Source: Augochlora pura (taxonomy: Eukaryota > Arthropoda > Insecta > Hymenoptera > Halictidae). Taken from it: DNA of 64,000 nt. This document shows, piece by piece, positions 38,451-50,426 of this stretch (position 1 is its first letter; each line of letters starts with the position of its first letter). A program made the translations under genes and the position numbers. The notes beneath the pieces are model-generated. The model ran no database searches. It saw only the letters and a list, made by a program, of their open reading frames with translations, and was not told the origin of the DNA. The DNA lies in NCBI RefSeq assembly GCF_028453695.1, contig NC_135780.1:11715172-11779171 (forward strand), given 5' to 3'.

Positions 38451-40906
38451 CAGATCTAACCAATTAATAACGCCCCGTTTATTCAGCTGTGACCATGGGG
38501 AGGAAGAAACAGTTCGACAAGATTATTTAGCGTAAAATAGGAAGCCCCCGTTCCAACGCAACGAATATCGCGCGGCTCATCAAACAATTAATGCCGCTGC
38601 ACCCGACGCCCGGTAATTAGCTAATGACAGTTGATCGAGCTGTGATTCGTTGCCGCTTTGAAACGACACGCGCGCACCGCGGATTGTGGTTCCTCGAGGG
38701 CGCGCTACTCTCTAAATTGTTTTCCCGGTCGACGCCAACCTCGAATCATCGCACCGGCAATTGATCCGAAATACTTGGATCCGAAGCTGCTTCCAATTTT
38801 CTCCTGGATATCCGCGCGGCCGCCTGCAAAATACGAGCGTTCGATGACAGCGTTTAGGTGTTTAGATGGGCGTGGCTTCGGTGCTCCCGATTAGATGCAA
38901 AGATTAATTCAACAGTGATGACAGGGAAGTCTCCTGAATTTCGCGCTTCTATTTTGCTATATAAAACTTTACTGTGAAATATATTTAAACAATAGAGAAT
39001 ACTGATGGATAATCGAGATTTTACTTTAGCTAGAAAAATCGGGCGTTTTTCTTACGCCGTTTGGACGATGGGCGTGGCTTCGTGGCTCCAGACTTCGGCA
39101 GACCTCGATCTACGCGGCTGTCGACGTTTTCGATGTCCCGGGAAGGGACGAATCGAAGGTGGGCCGATAAAGAGATATCCTGGATCTCCCTCGTACCCGC
39201 TCCGTATACTCATGTCGAAGTTGAAGGAGGATCCGTCGCTCGCTTAACGGCAAGTTAAGCGGCGTTTAACGAGCCAGCTGCAGACGCTAATGGGACGGTT
39301 ACGACCGCGACGATGGACCGTATAAACCGAGAACGATGGAATGCTTCTTGACTCCCGGGCGCAGCGGGTCGAAGCTTTTACGCCGCGGGGTTGCCCTCCC
39401 CCCTCTGACCGGCTCTACTAAAATTTTACAGTGTGCCGACGAAAAATGCGAGGCGGTGGAAAAAAGAAAACGGAACAAGTCACCGTAATCCGTTTAGCCC
39501 CGTTTCGTCGCCGGACGATTTTCCGCTAGTCTACGGCTCGCCGCCGGTCGCGCACGGTATACGTGTTACATTTTCGTTGGCATTGTTATAAAACTATTTA
39601 AGACTATAATACAACACGGACAACAATTAACAAGTAGCGATAACGAATATTTAAACACAAGAATCACTCCGAATTTAAAGCGGTGCTTAAAATACGAACA
39701 TGCAATTAATTTAACGTTAAGATATTCGTAATCGTGCGTTTGGCTCAAATGGAGATACAGCGTAGTGTCCAAACTATTCAGGAAAAATCATTACGGCACG
39801 CCGACCTCCGGAGCTTACACCGTCAAGACCGATGACGCAGCGGTGGCGTCATTCGAAGACCGTGGGAACGCGGTGTTCGAACGACGCCCGGCGAAGAAAT
39901 TGGTAAAAAATTGACGAGTCTCGGGGGTGTGTTCGCATGAATCTAGTCGGAAAACGAGCGTTCACCTAAATAATACGATCCTCGAACGGTTCAGTTGTTC
40001 CGGGAACGTTAACCGGCCCGGACACATTATTGGAGCGCCGCTTTCGAGTGCTCGCACAGCGGACCGCGTTCGCCGTTGTTTTATTACTTTTCTGGACTCC
40101 TCTGGTCTCGGCTGTTCTTTTCTGTTTCGTGTTTTGTGCCGCGACTGTGTTTCCGTGCCAATACTTTTATGGAGCAGACACGACGATTCCGGAAAAAGCG
40201 TCGACGACGCGAAAGAGAAATAGAGAGACACGTGCGTCGCGCCCGGAACGATAGTAACCGGAAAAATTAACGGCAATAATAAGGGACGCCCGTTGTTGAA
40301 TCGATTGCTATCCAATTACGTTTCACGTTTCTGCGCATCGCTTTTTTTTTCCGGCAGCCACGGCGCTACCTCCGATAATTTTCTTTTAAAGAATAACGAC
40401 TTGTTACAGCGGCCCGGCGTTTATCGGCTATTATTATGATAAACTGACCGGCTTTATTTACCAGCCTGGCGACGAATTAAAAACCGTTCGGCGAAACGGA
40501 GGCGGCGTTAATCCGCACTATGTAAATATTTTATCGCCGTTGCACGAATCGTTGAAATAGTTATACGGTGACGCGAAAATAATTTTAAAATCCAGTTTCG
40601 GTGGCTTTGTTTTTATAATGGCTGAATTTTACTAAGATTTCTGAGATATAAAATGGTTGAATTAATTTTTAATTTCAGTTTCGTTAATTAACTGATCTCG
40701 TGGGAATTTTTTGGAGTCGACGCTCGGCGTTTAACGCGTCGAGGATGAGAGTCCCGTCGAATGGCCCGGCCAAAGGGAAGTGGCTCTGTTCGGAGGAAAT
40801 CGCTGAAAGATGGGGGCGGGCTGACAAGCTTTAATCTCGCGAACAGATTTTTATCGGAGCTCGTTTCGAGGAACCGTAAAAGAAAGACGAGTACGTGGCG
40901 CGAAGC

Positions 40907-40939
<33 letters not shown>

Positions 40940-43687
40940 TACAGAGGAAAAAGGTCACCGCTCGCGACACTAGAAGTCGATCAACGGAGTCGGCCAGCGC
41001 CGGCTTTGTAATGGGAGCTTGCCCTAAAGGTTTCTCTGGTAGCACTCAGCCTCCTGCTGCGATCTTCTAACCCGCCATTTTGCCTTTTACGAGGCGATCC
41101 ACCGACTTCCTGCAACTCGGCGTACACCCCCGAACCAATTATCTTGGCCCTGTTAATAGTAATCGAGCGGGGACCAAATAGAAATATTCGATAGCCGTTT
41201 CGTTGACGGTAGAATGTACATCTTTATGCAAAAGGCATACATTTTGCAAGATTTAAAACAATTCGAAGCGATTTAGAAAGATAGGTGACAGGTGTGATAT
41301 CTTCTTTAATCATTTTAATAATTTACAAGTACATCTTCGAATATTTCAATTTTTCTTTCGTTCTGTATGACTCAAATTTCGTTAACAATATCACTTTAAT
41401 AATAATATTACATATAGCAATGAAATATTAGCGTAGATCTTGAGCATAGGACTTTTTTCACAAACATTAATAGCAATCACGTATATAATTTTTATAAATA
41501 ACATTCTCAGATATTGTTACCATAAACGCATAAAGCCGTCCTCTCCTAATCGACGAGGACTATAAAAATTCTGCTCGAATAAATCGAAGGAAAAATCGAC
41601 AGCTCTCGTTAATTCACAGCGATTAATTAAATTATTTTTGCTAGCATCGCCGATCAAAGAACGCGATTGCATATTTTTAAGACAACGCTGGCTTGCAACC
41701 GTGCTATGAAAAAATCACGAGTGAAAATAGCCAGTGCAAGGACGCAAGATCGCATCTCTTCCTCCGCGTGCTCTTTCAGAATTCCAAGCGCTGATGGATA
41801 ATACAGGGGGTTGAAAAACAGCGAATTCGCGCGAGGTACGGCTGATTTTATCGACGGAGAGTAACAGGTGTCCCCCGCAGGAGCTTGTAAGATAAGCCGC
41901 CGGGAGCGGGAGCTTCCGATAAACTACCTATCGAGGATCGAAGCTGCACAATGCAGAGATTACCGACGCGATTCCCGCGCGCCTCTCCTCGAACGGAACT
42001 CCCACGCCAGGCGTTCGCCGCGGCGCATTTTTCACCGGGGAGAAGCTCGTCTTTTATCAACGAGAGGAGCACGGAGAAACTCGCCCGCGATCTTTCCACC
42101 CGGGGGAACAGTTTTTTCCCCCAGTGCTGAATATTGAAGGATACCATCAACTTTTCATGCCGGCTACCGTAACGCCGGGTGCTAACATTTACAAACGTTC
42201 CGACGTGGTTAAAGAAACATCGTGTTTCCGGTAAATTTTTATTCGGCCACGAGGAGAACATTTAACGGCAATGAGAAAAATTTTAGTTTTATTTTTTAGC
42301 ATTTATTAATTTTCGTGGCGATGCAGAGTAGTGCACGATGGAAAGCGAAATTATTTCGATTCGAAGGTAGAGCCAAGGTTTTTAATTTTTAACTTTTATT
42401 TTCGTCAGTCTTAAATCGTTTATTTATTATCTAAATTGGAAATCGTGATCGATTAGGCTCCTTCTGGAATTTCTATACTTCCTTCGAGCTTTCTGTCGTA
42501 GATGTTCGCCATTCGTCTTCATTCTTTTTAATTTAATCAAGTTTTAATCATTTAACTTAATCTAGTTTTATGCTTTCAATTTTCCTTGAATTTTATATTT
42601 CAGTTTTCAGTTTCAAATTTTTCTCGTTTCGTTAACGCTTGTGTAATTGTTAATATTCTGTGCTAATGACGGTCTCGTCGATCAATAGAATTATTATTAT
42701 TATTATTGTATCGCCCTCGATAGCCAAAATAACATGCGACTACAGAGGTGAATAAATGCGATACAGAATTCGCGGCAGATAATACTTTTTAAAGCAAAGC
42801 GCTCCGAAAAGGATTGTCCTAAAAATGGACCAATTAACGCGGTGCTCCAAGTATTACATCAAAGTGAACATATAAGATAACAGAAGGGATTACGAGGATT
42901 GGCTATCGAGAATTCAGCAAAGAAAACTTGGATCACCTATTGTCCCGCGTAGCTGCAAAGTTACCACATTCGGGCTTCTCGGGATAGGATTACGGCCCTA
43001 AGAAGCTCACCCTAAGTGATACAAGGCGTAAGAACTTCCACCGAACTTCGACAACGGCAACATTTTCTCCGTGACGTGGCGTCGTTCCATGTAACATCAA
43101 TCTCGTTCTATCTACATTCACGATCTCGCTCGAATATTTTCTGCCGGTTATGTCAGGTTATGTCAGGTTATGTCATTTTCTGCCGGCGATTAAATATTTT
43201 CTGCCGCCGAAGATTAAATCTTTTCCGGCTGCGCATTAAATATTTTTCTACGGAAGTTAAACATTTGACGAATGTGCTCGAACAAAAGGATTATTCTCGT
43301 CCAATTAAACCATCTAATAATAATGCCACGATCGACGGACGAGTCCGTGGAAGAAAACAGGGACGAGCGCTATAGCGTCCCTGAAAATCGAGGAAGGCGG
43401 TCAAAGGGTCGAGCGAAGCCGATCGTGGAACCCTTTCGCGCGTAGACAGGACACGGGGATCCAATTTCGCGGGATGCTTTGACAGGGACACTCTTTGCGT
43501 TCGGATCCATCCCCGGATCGAATCCGAGGGAAACTCTGCCTCGTTAGCCGGATAATTAATCGATGCCCTGGCCCCTCGGACGTTTCTTTCGCCGCGCGAA
43601 CGCCTCTTTAATTTCGCGGCCGCTGGAAAATGGAGACGTTGCTTCGGCGATCGAACGGTTTCCTCGTACACCGATCCACCTATTATA

Positions 43688-43830
43688 CAGGGTGTTTCTA
43701 AATTATGGTAACTCCGGGAAATGGGGGGGTAGCTGAGGCTATTTCAAGTAACTTTTTCGTTTGCCGAAATGCAATCCGCGGCTTTGTTAACGAGTTATTA
43801 GCAATTAAAGTTGGCTGCGCACCGACGAGT
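43688..43830. mobile_element. Possible terminal fragment of a transposable element
   Basis: Begins TACAGGGTGTTTCTAAATTA and continues for about 140 bp. Ends opening with ACAGGGTGT and a cytosine- or thymine-rich tail occur at the termini of several insect repeat families. No matching other end or coding remnant is seen here, so the class is undetermined. Confidence 0.35.
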
Positions 43831-43949
43831 TTTCGTGCTGCTGCGCACATGAGCGCGAACGACTCAGGGACGTATATTAGATGTAGGGATGTATATTAGA
43901 TGCTATAGCAAATAGGCCGGGGAATAAGCTCGAGCATTTATTTATTTAA

Positions 43950-44191
43950 CCTTTTGTACTCGACGCCATCATGGATGTTAGCTAACAGCGCTTATAAACA
44001 TTTATGTTATTATATAGTATACGATATATATGTATATATGTATATGTATATATAATATTGTTATAATAATATTGGATTTATATGAATTTCTAGACATCGA
44101 GAAATAGTTGGAAATCGCTAATAAACTTTAATGTTTAGTCATATACTAGAATTCCGATGTCCCCTGAGAGGGGACAATCGAGTGCAAAGGG
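43950..44191. mobile_element. TTAA-flanked miniature element, family C (CCCTTTGCACTCG-type)
   Basis: 242 bp between TTAA at 43946-43949 and 44192-44195. The left end is CCTTTTGTACTCGA; the right end is the reverse complement of CCCTTTGCACTCGA. The interior is AT-rich and non-coding. Confidence 0.8.
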
Positions 44192-44332
44192 TTAATAACT
44201 GATCTTGCAGCACACAGTTGTGTTATATAAGATTATCAAGAGCGCGTTCCATTCAGGAAGCGTCTTGAATGGCGCGAAAGCGTTCACGTCGGCGTGCAAC
44301 AGGCAGAAGGCGATATCGAACGCATTCGTTAA

Positions 44333-44508
44333 CCCTTTGCACACGAGCGATGCCTGTCAGGTAGCGATGAAAATTGTTCTATAATTTCCAAAATAATTTC
44401 GACTGAATTTCGTACGCGTAAATTGTATTAAATCAAATAAAATATGAATACAGGTGGTTGAAATAGTTATTTTGGATTCGGGCTTGAAGTGGCTTCGAGT
44501 GCAGAGAA
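44333..44508. mobile_element. TTAA-flanked miniature element, family C, degenerate
   Basis: TTAA at 44329-44332 and 44509-44512. The left end CCCTTTGCACACGAG matches family C; the right end CTTCGAGTGCAGAGA is a decayed inverted copy. It lies about 140 bp from the 43950-44191 element, and both are followed by the same bases, AATAACTG. Confidence 0.65.
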
Positions 44509-44659
44509 TTAATAACTGGATTATGTATCGATCATGGCAATCTCTTCAGAGGGCAAGATTTGTATTCAGGAGCGAACTTCAATTTATCGAGCTTGTTATT
44601 TCGCGAAAAATCGCGGCGGAAATAGCCAGACGAAGCTACTTATACCTCTTTCTATGCTC

Positions 44660-44720
<61 letters not shown>
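44660..44720. repeat. CT microsatellite
   Basis: Uninterrupted CT dinucleotides for about 55 bp, followed by impure CT. This explains the Leu/Ser-repeat open frames in this stretch. Confidence 0.9.
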
Positions 44721-44728
<8 letters not shown>

Positions 44729-45269
44729 TTCGCTTCCTCTCTGTATAATGCGACCTTTGCAACGCAGCGCGTTAATTTCCACAGCGGAGATCGTTGGGCG
44801 CCTCTTTAAAAGCCATCGCGCCGACGTATCGCGAACTTAAATCTAATTTGGACCGCGATCGCCTCGTTCCTTCGAGTGTTTAGCCGGCACGGCCGTAGGC
44901 GACGGGTTAATTATCGTCCGCTATGATCTTCGCATCAACGCCGGATTTGCGTAACGCCTTTATTAGACGCCGTTCGTTCTTTTTAGCGCGGCGAGGCGGA
45001 CCGGGGCTCGCGTAACGACGGTGTCGTCAACGGTGTCGCCTAACGAACCTCTCACGCCGGCGAGATGTAACGTTTACGCGGCTTTATTATCGAGAAGTAA
45101 TTGTCTGGGATGCCTGCAGCCTCGACGGCTTGCTCTCTTTCGTCCGCCGGCCTCGGACGGTCACGTTTCCGTGACCCCGGCCTCTAACGCTCGGTCTACT
45201 TGGCCCACGTGGAGTTCTTATTATGTCCGAAAAGGTTGGATCACGTGATAGAAATGAGTAAGCGAGGCA

Positions 45270-45605
45270 GTGAACAGTATTAATATTTTTAACATTAAAT
45301 TTATCAGTAGTAATAATTTTAGTTTATCAGAAATGTAAATAAAATAACAGTAGTAACATAATTAAGAAATTAATCGTCAGTGGACCGATATTTTTTTTAA
45401 TATTGATATCTTAACAGTAGTAATATTTTCAGTTTATTAGAAATGTAAATAAAAAAACAGTAGTAACATAATTAAGAAATTAATCTCAGCGGACCGATAT
45501 TTTTTTTAATATTGATATCTTAACAGGAGTAATATTTTTACCTTGTCAGAGATGTTAAATAACATTACAGTAGTAACATAATTAAGAAATTAATCGTCAG
45601 CGGAC
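45270..45605. repeat. 110-bp tandem repeat, about three copies
   Basis: Units share CAGTAGTAACATAATTAAGA; the anchor ends at 45360, 45470 and 45580, a period of 110 bp. Each unit also carries GGACCGATATTTTTTTTAAT or a close variant. AT-rich and non-coding. Confidence 0.85.
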
Positions 45606-47679
45606 CAGATCAATAATCACGATAATAATATTCGGTAACCTGTAACCATTAATTAGCAATCTGTTTGGTGATTAATCGTTTCACGATGAATAATTACTAG
45701 GCACAGCCACAATAATTGCATTATCTTTCATTATTTAAGTTATTCAGTTGATACAATTATTATTATTCGATTACCTAGTTATCTTAATCAGCAACCATAA
45801 ACACTTTTAGTTGCAGTCGTTTTGATCATTGATCAGATTATTTTCCATCTAACCTCACTTCCATATACTTGAAACACGCAATCACGTGACAGTACGCGCA
45901 ATTTATTCGATACGCGACATTCGATTATCGAGAGCATCTCTCGTCAAGAGCTGCCCACGTATATCGTCGAGATTTTGAAACAAATGTAATCATTGTTACA
46001 TCGGCAACAATAATGAATACAGTGTTTTAAAACAGCCACCCGTCGAGCAGAACAATGCGACTCGATGCGAGAACAATTGCGTTTTTTCCTATACGATGGA
46101 CAATTTTTCCAGAATGTCAGTCAGAGGAACGTAGTTGTTCGCAAATCACGGAATTTTTAGTTAGATCTATCCTCGATTAATTATCGTTTAATAACCGAGG
46201 CGCTGCGACGGGCCGCCGACGTTCGTTGTCTGACTATACGCCGACCTGTTCCACTGCGGCGGAACGGGAATTCAGGCAGCCTGTCTCCCGCCATTCACCG
46301 CGGAGGCACGATCGTTTCAAGGACACGATCTCTCGGTAGATAGCGAGAATTGTGTTTCGAATTTGCCGGGGAACGGCCTCCGTCGCGTCTCTGATACGTG
46401 ATAAGCAGTCTTTGACGAGAGATAGAGACCTCACCTCGGTATCGGTGTCGTTGCGCCTGACAGGGACGATTCAAAGTTCCAACGAGAGGCGACTGCTTCT
46501 TTTACGATCCTCCCTAAAAAATATTGAATAGAAATTAATCGATAGAAATTAAGAGGTAGTTTACGTAGTTCATGCTTTTGTTTAATATTCAAATAAATAT
46601 CTATAATAATTTACAACCATATTTAAGAGAGTTGCTTTAAACCGCGTCGAGCCGACGGGCCATCTTCTTCCACTGTCTCTGTTAATTAGTGCGGGAAAAT
46701 TCGCAGAAAAATCTCACGAGTTAAGAACGTCTTTACGAACATCGTAGTATTTTATTTCGATTTTTATATCGTCAATTTTCGACGTGATAAATCAGAGAAA
46801 TCGATCCCGATATCGAGGGCACATTATCTCGGGACTACCGGCGCCCGCGGTTGCACCTGGACCAGGATCTGGATCTAGACTCGTGGGACGCCAGCTCCGA
46901 CCTTTACCTTGGTCCCTCTGACCTTCTTTCCGACCGGTTTGACGTTTTAATCATGGTGGCCGTCCCGTTGCGGTGCCGCGTCCGTGAAAGTTTGATGACG
47001 ACTCGCGCACGGACGTTCGAATAAAACCCGGTTGCGAAATTTCTGAAACAGATCTAAAATTCGCGTCGCTTTCCGGCGAAACAATAATTCCAGTTGGAGC
47101 CTCGAACTCGGAAAATCGACGCGTCGGAAAAATTCGATCGTTCTCGAAGCGGGGCGAACGGTTTATTCGAACGGACGCTTCGCGAGCGAATCGAAAGCGA
47201 GATGGAGGGAGGGGGAAAGGAGCATGTATATCGGACGTGATTCGATTTCGCGCAGTTTCGGACTCGACCGATCGTCGAAAGATATTTCAGATCCGATCGC
47301 AGAAGGATCCGGAATGACGCATCGGGTCTCTATCGCGTTTCACGGTCGTCGCCGCCTCGGATTACGGTTCCCGACGGTTGACGGCCGGCCGGGCGAGCCC
47401 TCCGATTACCTATCGCCGACTATCGATTACCGTCGTCTATTCGCCCCGTCTGCCAATGGTCCAATCGAACCGAATCAATTCCACCGTGCGTTATCTAGCC
47501 GGTAGCGAACTGGAAACGCTCGGACCGCCGCCGCTTCGGAATCGAACAAACTCGCGCGACGTCATCGTCCTGCTTCAATATTTATCGACGGAACCCTTGA
47601 ATTTTCCTCCAGCCGGTTCCGATTCCGGAAACCGGAGCATCCGTTCCGGGGACACTGTCGCTCTCGTTGTGTTTAACCC

Positions 47680-48680
47680 TGAAACCATCCCCTTGTATTC
47701 CAGGGGATAAGTAGCACTGTGATAGCCTAAGAATAAGATTGTAATAAGTATAATATTATTTACTGTCATTTTTCTTATTACATTTAGTAAATTTAATAAA
47801 ACATTTAGTAAATGTAAAGTGTATATAGTGTGTATCGAAAAGTGTATATAGAATTAGATAGCTCAAGAATAAGATTGCAATAAGTGCAATATTATCTACT
47901 GTCTTGTAAATGCAATTAAAAAATCAAAAAACTCTATACAGATTTATTAAAAAATATTTTTATTATTTTTCATTCAAGTATTATACTAGTTAAAGGGGTA
48001 GGAATAATCAAAATTTTTTAGTGTCTTTTTAAACGCTTGCAGGTAATTAACATAACCTTAAAACCACCCCCTTTATATTTCTCGGTATAAGTAACTCATA
48101 AATGAATTCTTGATAGCCTAAGGATAAGATTGTAATAAGTATAATATTATTTACTGTCTTGTAAATGTAATAAGGAAATCAAAAATATATATAGATTTAG
48201 ATAGCTCAAGAATAAGATTGCAATAAGTGCAATATTATTCACTGTCTTGTAAATGCAATTAAAAAATCAAGAAACTCTATACATATTTATTAAAAAATAT
48301 TTTTATTATTTTTCATTCAAGTATTATACTAGTTAAAGGGGTAGGAATAATCAAAATTTTTTAGTGTCTTTTTAAACGCTTGCAGGTAATTAACATAACC
48401 TTAAAACCACCCCCTTTATATTTCTCGGTATAAGTAACGCTTTAGTAACTCAGAAATGAATTCTTGATAATTAAAACATTAATTACTATCTTGAAAATAG
48501 AATAAGAAATCAAAAATTGAATATAAATTTGTGAAGAAATATATTTTCAATTCTTCGTTGCAGTGTAACACGAGTTAAGGGGTTAGAAATAACCAAGATG
48601 TTTTAGTATCATTTTTAAATACTTGCAGACGATTAATTAGCATAACAGCTTAACTATCTTTATATTTATCGAATAAAACA
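47680..48680. repeat. Tandem array with units of about 343 bp
   Basis: Two near-identical units are anchored by ACTCTATACA at 47931 and its counterpart at 48274, and by ACCACCCCCTTTATATTTCT at 48063 and 48407. A partial, diverged unit precedes them (from about 47683) and another follows (to about 48680). Non-coding, satellite-like. Confidence 0.85.
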
Positions 48681-48930
48681 TATTAAATTCCTTTAATTTC
48701 GTCTACTTTCTAATACAAATTATATTACCGCTCACAGATTCTAGGAATAAAATCTCGAAAAACGGAATCAGAGGTATCGGAAGACACGCGCACGGCCAAA
48801 AAGACAGTTCAAATGAAAAAGGTGACAGCCGTGTCATGGATTTCCGAGGGCGTTCGAACACGGTTCTCGCAATCGGGTAATATTAAACCGTTTTAAATAT
48901 CTAACGAGCGCTCTGTGTATATTTAAACCC

Positions 48931-48948
48931 GGGGGGGGGGGGGGGGGG
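48931..48948. repeat. 18-base G homopolymer
   Basis: CCC followed by 18 G. Such runs are error-prone in sequencing, so the length is uncertain. Confidence 0.9.
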
Positions 48949-49858
48949 ATGGAACAATTCCCGCGCAAAGCGCAGCCCCGTTAATCGCGCTGGAATCCCA
49001 ATGAAAAAAATTTCATTACACTCTGCACGGGCACTTTGCGGCCCCCGTTTACAAAACCGAGAGCAGACGCTGGATTCGAGTCGAACTCGAGCGTTCTCCA
49101 ATAAAACACCGCCGTGCTCGCTGAACCGCGGTCTCGCCGTCGGATGATTTTGTCGGTGTTGGCTGATATTGTCGCTGCCCGCTGATATATTTATTGCAAC
49201 CGGCGGCGCGCTAGTGTGTACATCGAGTGTCGCGTAAATTGCTCGCCGATGAAAACGCGTACGCGGAGCGAGACGACGGCGGTTGTAACCGCGGTTCAAC
49301 CCCCCCCGTCAACGGCACTCGGCGAGAATCGACTGGCGAATTCGCGGGTCGCCTGTCCGCGAAGGTGGATTCGCACCTGTTCGCCGAAATTCGCGGCGTT
49401 TCGCCGGTGATCCGACGAAGATGGTCGGCGCGAAGCGACGCGCGGGAATCTGCCGGGAACAGGGGGTGGGGGGAAAGGGATAAACGATGGCACGCGCGTC
49501 AACACCGCGGTGACGGTTTCTCGTCGGCTCGCGCATACCCCGCTCGCATATTTTCGACGATGAGACACATTCCGCGCCGAATTTCGACGCCCCGCGATTC
49601 TCGGCCAGGGCGAAATATTGTTTCCCCGCCGTGGATCCGTCACCACGGTTTTTGATCGATCGATCCGCGGCCACGCTGCCATCCCCCTCCCCTCTCCTCC
49701 CCAACCGACACGATTTTTCTCTTCTACGCCAATTCCTCATGGCAATATTGTCAGAGTAACCTGATCGGGATCCGGCGAAATCAAATATACAGTAGAAACG
49801 GCCACGGACGCGCGCCAGCGCGTCGATCATTGGTCGCTGAATTATATCGTCGAATTAA

Positions 49859-50426
49859 CCCTTTGGCAGACTTCGGCACGGCCGTAGTTTTTCGTTGGAC
49901 ACGCATTTCTTGAGGAGGTATATTAAAATATTTGAAATATTGAATTCTGTTACTATTAGAATTACGAATTTGTTATGGGAATAATTAATTATTAAACGCT
50001 ATTGGAACTATAAATTGAACTTTAATCAGAACTTTAATTATTTAAAGAAAGGTATAAAATACGTCCTTTTCATTTAAGATATTTCAGGTAACGAATCAAT
50101 TCAACAGAAACAATAACGATCGGAAGAGATTCAATAAACCGTCGCATGCCTTCGCATCTTAAACATATTCGGTGGTAAATAATAATTTGATTGATTTTTG
50201 CATTTCAACTTGTTTGTTGAATTTCAACGGTTACGTTAAACCAATGTTACTTGAAGTGAAGAATAATATTAAGATTTTTTGCAATGTATAACATAAATAT
50301 TGCACGATATATAATTAATCAAAATTTAATAATAAACGGGGTGGAAATTTGATCTTGACGCCTATTGGCGTCTACAGTAAGCCAACGTGTGTCGGACGCC
50401 AATAGACGCCAACAGTAGTCAAAGGG
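49859..50426. mobile_element. TTAA-flanked element, CCCTTTG ends, 568 bp
   Basis: TTAA at 49855-49858 and 50427-50430. The left end is CCCTTTGGCAGAC; the right end GTAGTCAAAGGG is its approximate inverse. Near the right end is an inner hairpin, CGCCTATTGGCGTCTAC with CGCCAATAGACGCC. The middle (49946-50235) resembles 1354-1608. No transposase frame. Confidence 0.65.

Noticed and set aside
43140..43175. GGTTATGTCA repeated three times, considered as telomere-like
   Set aside because: It is a 10-bp unit unlike the TTAGG telomere repeat and too short to interpret.
49227..49830. Overlapping 142-, 128- and 173-residue open frames
   Set aside because: CpG-rich block with frames open on both strands, no recognisable motif, no start or splice context.
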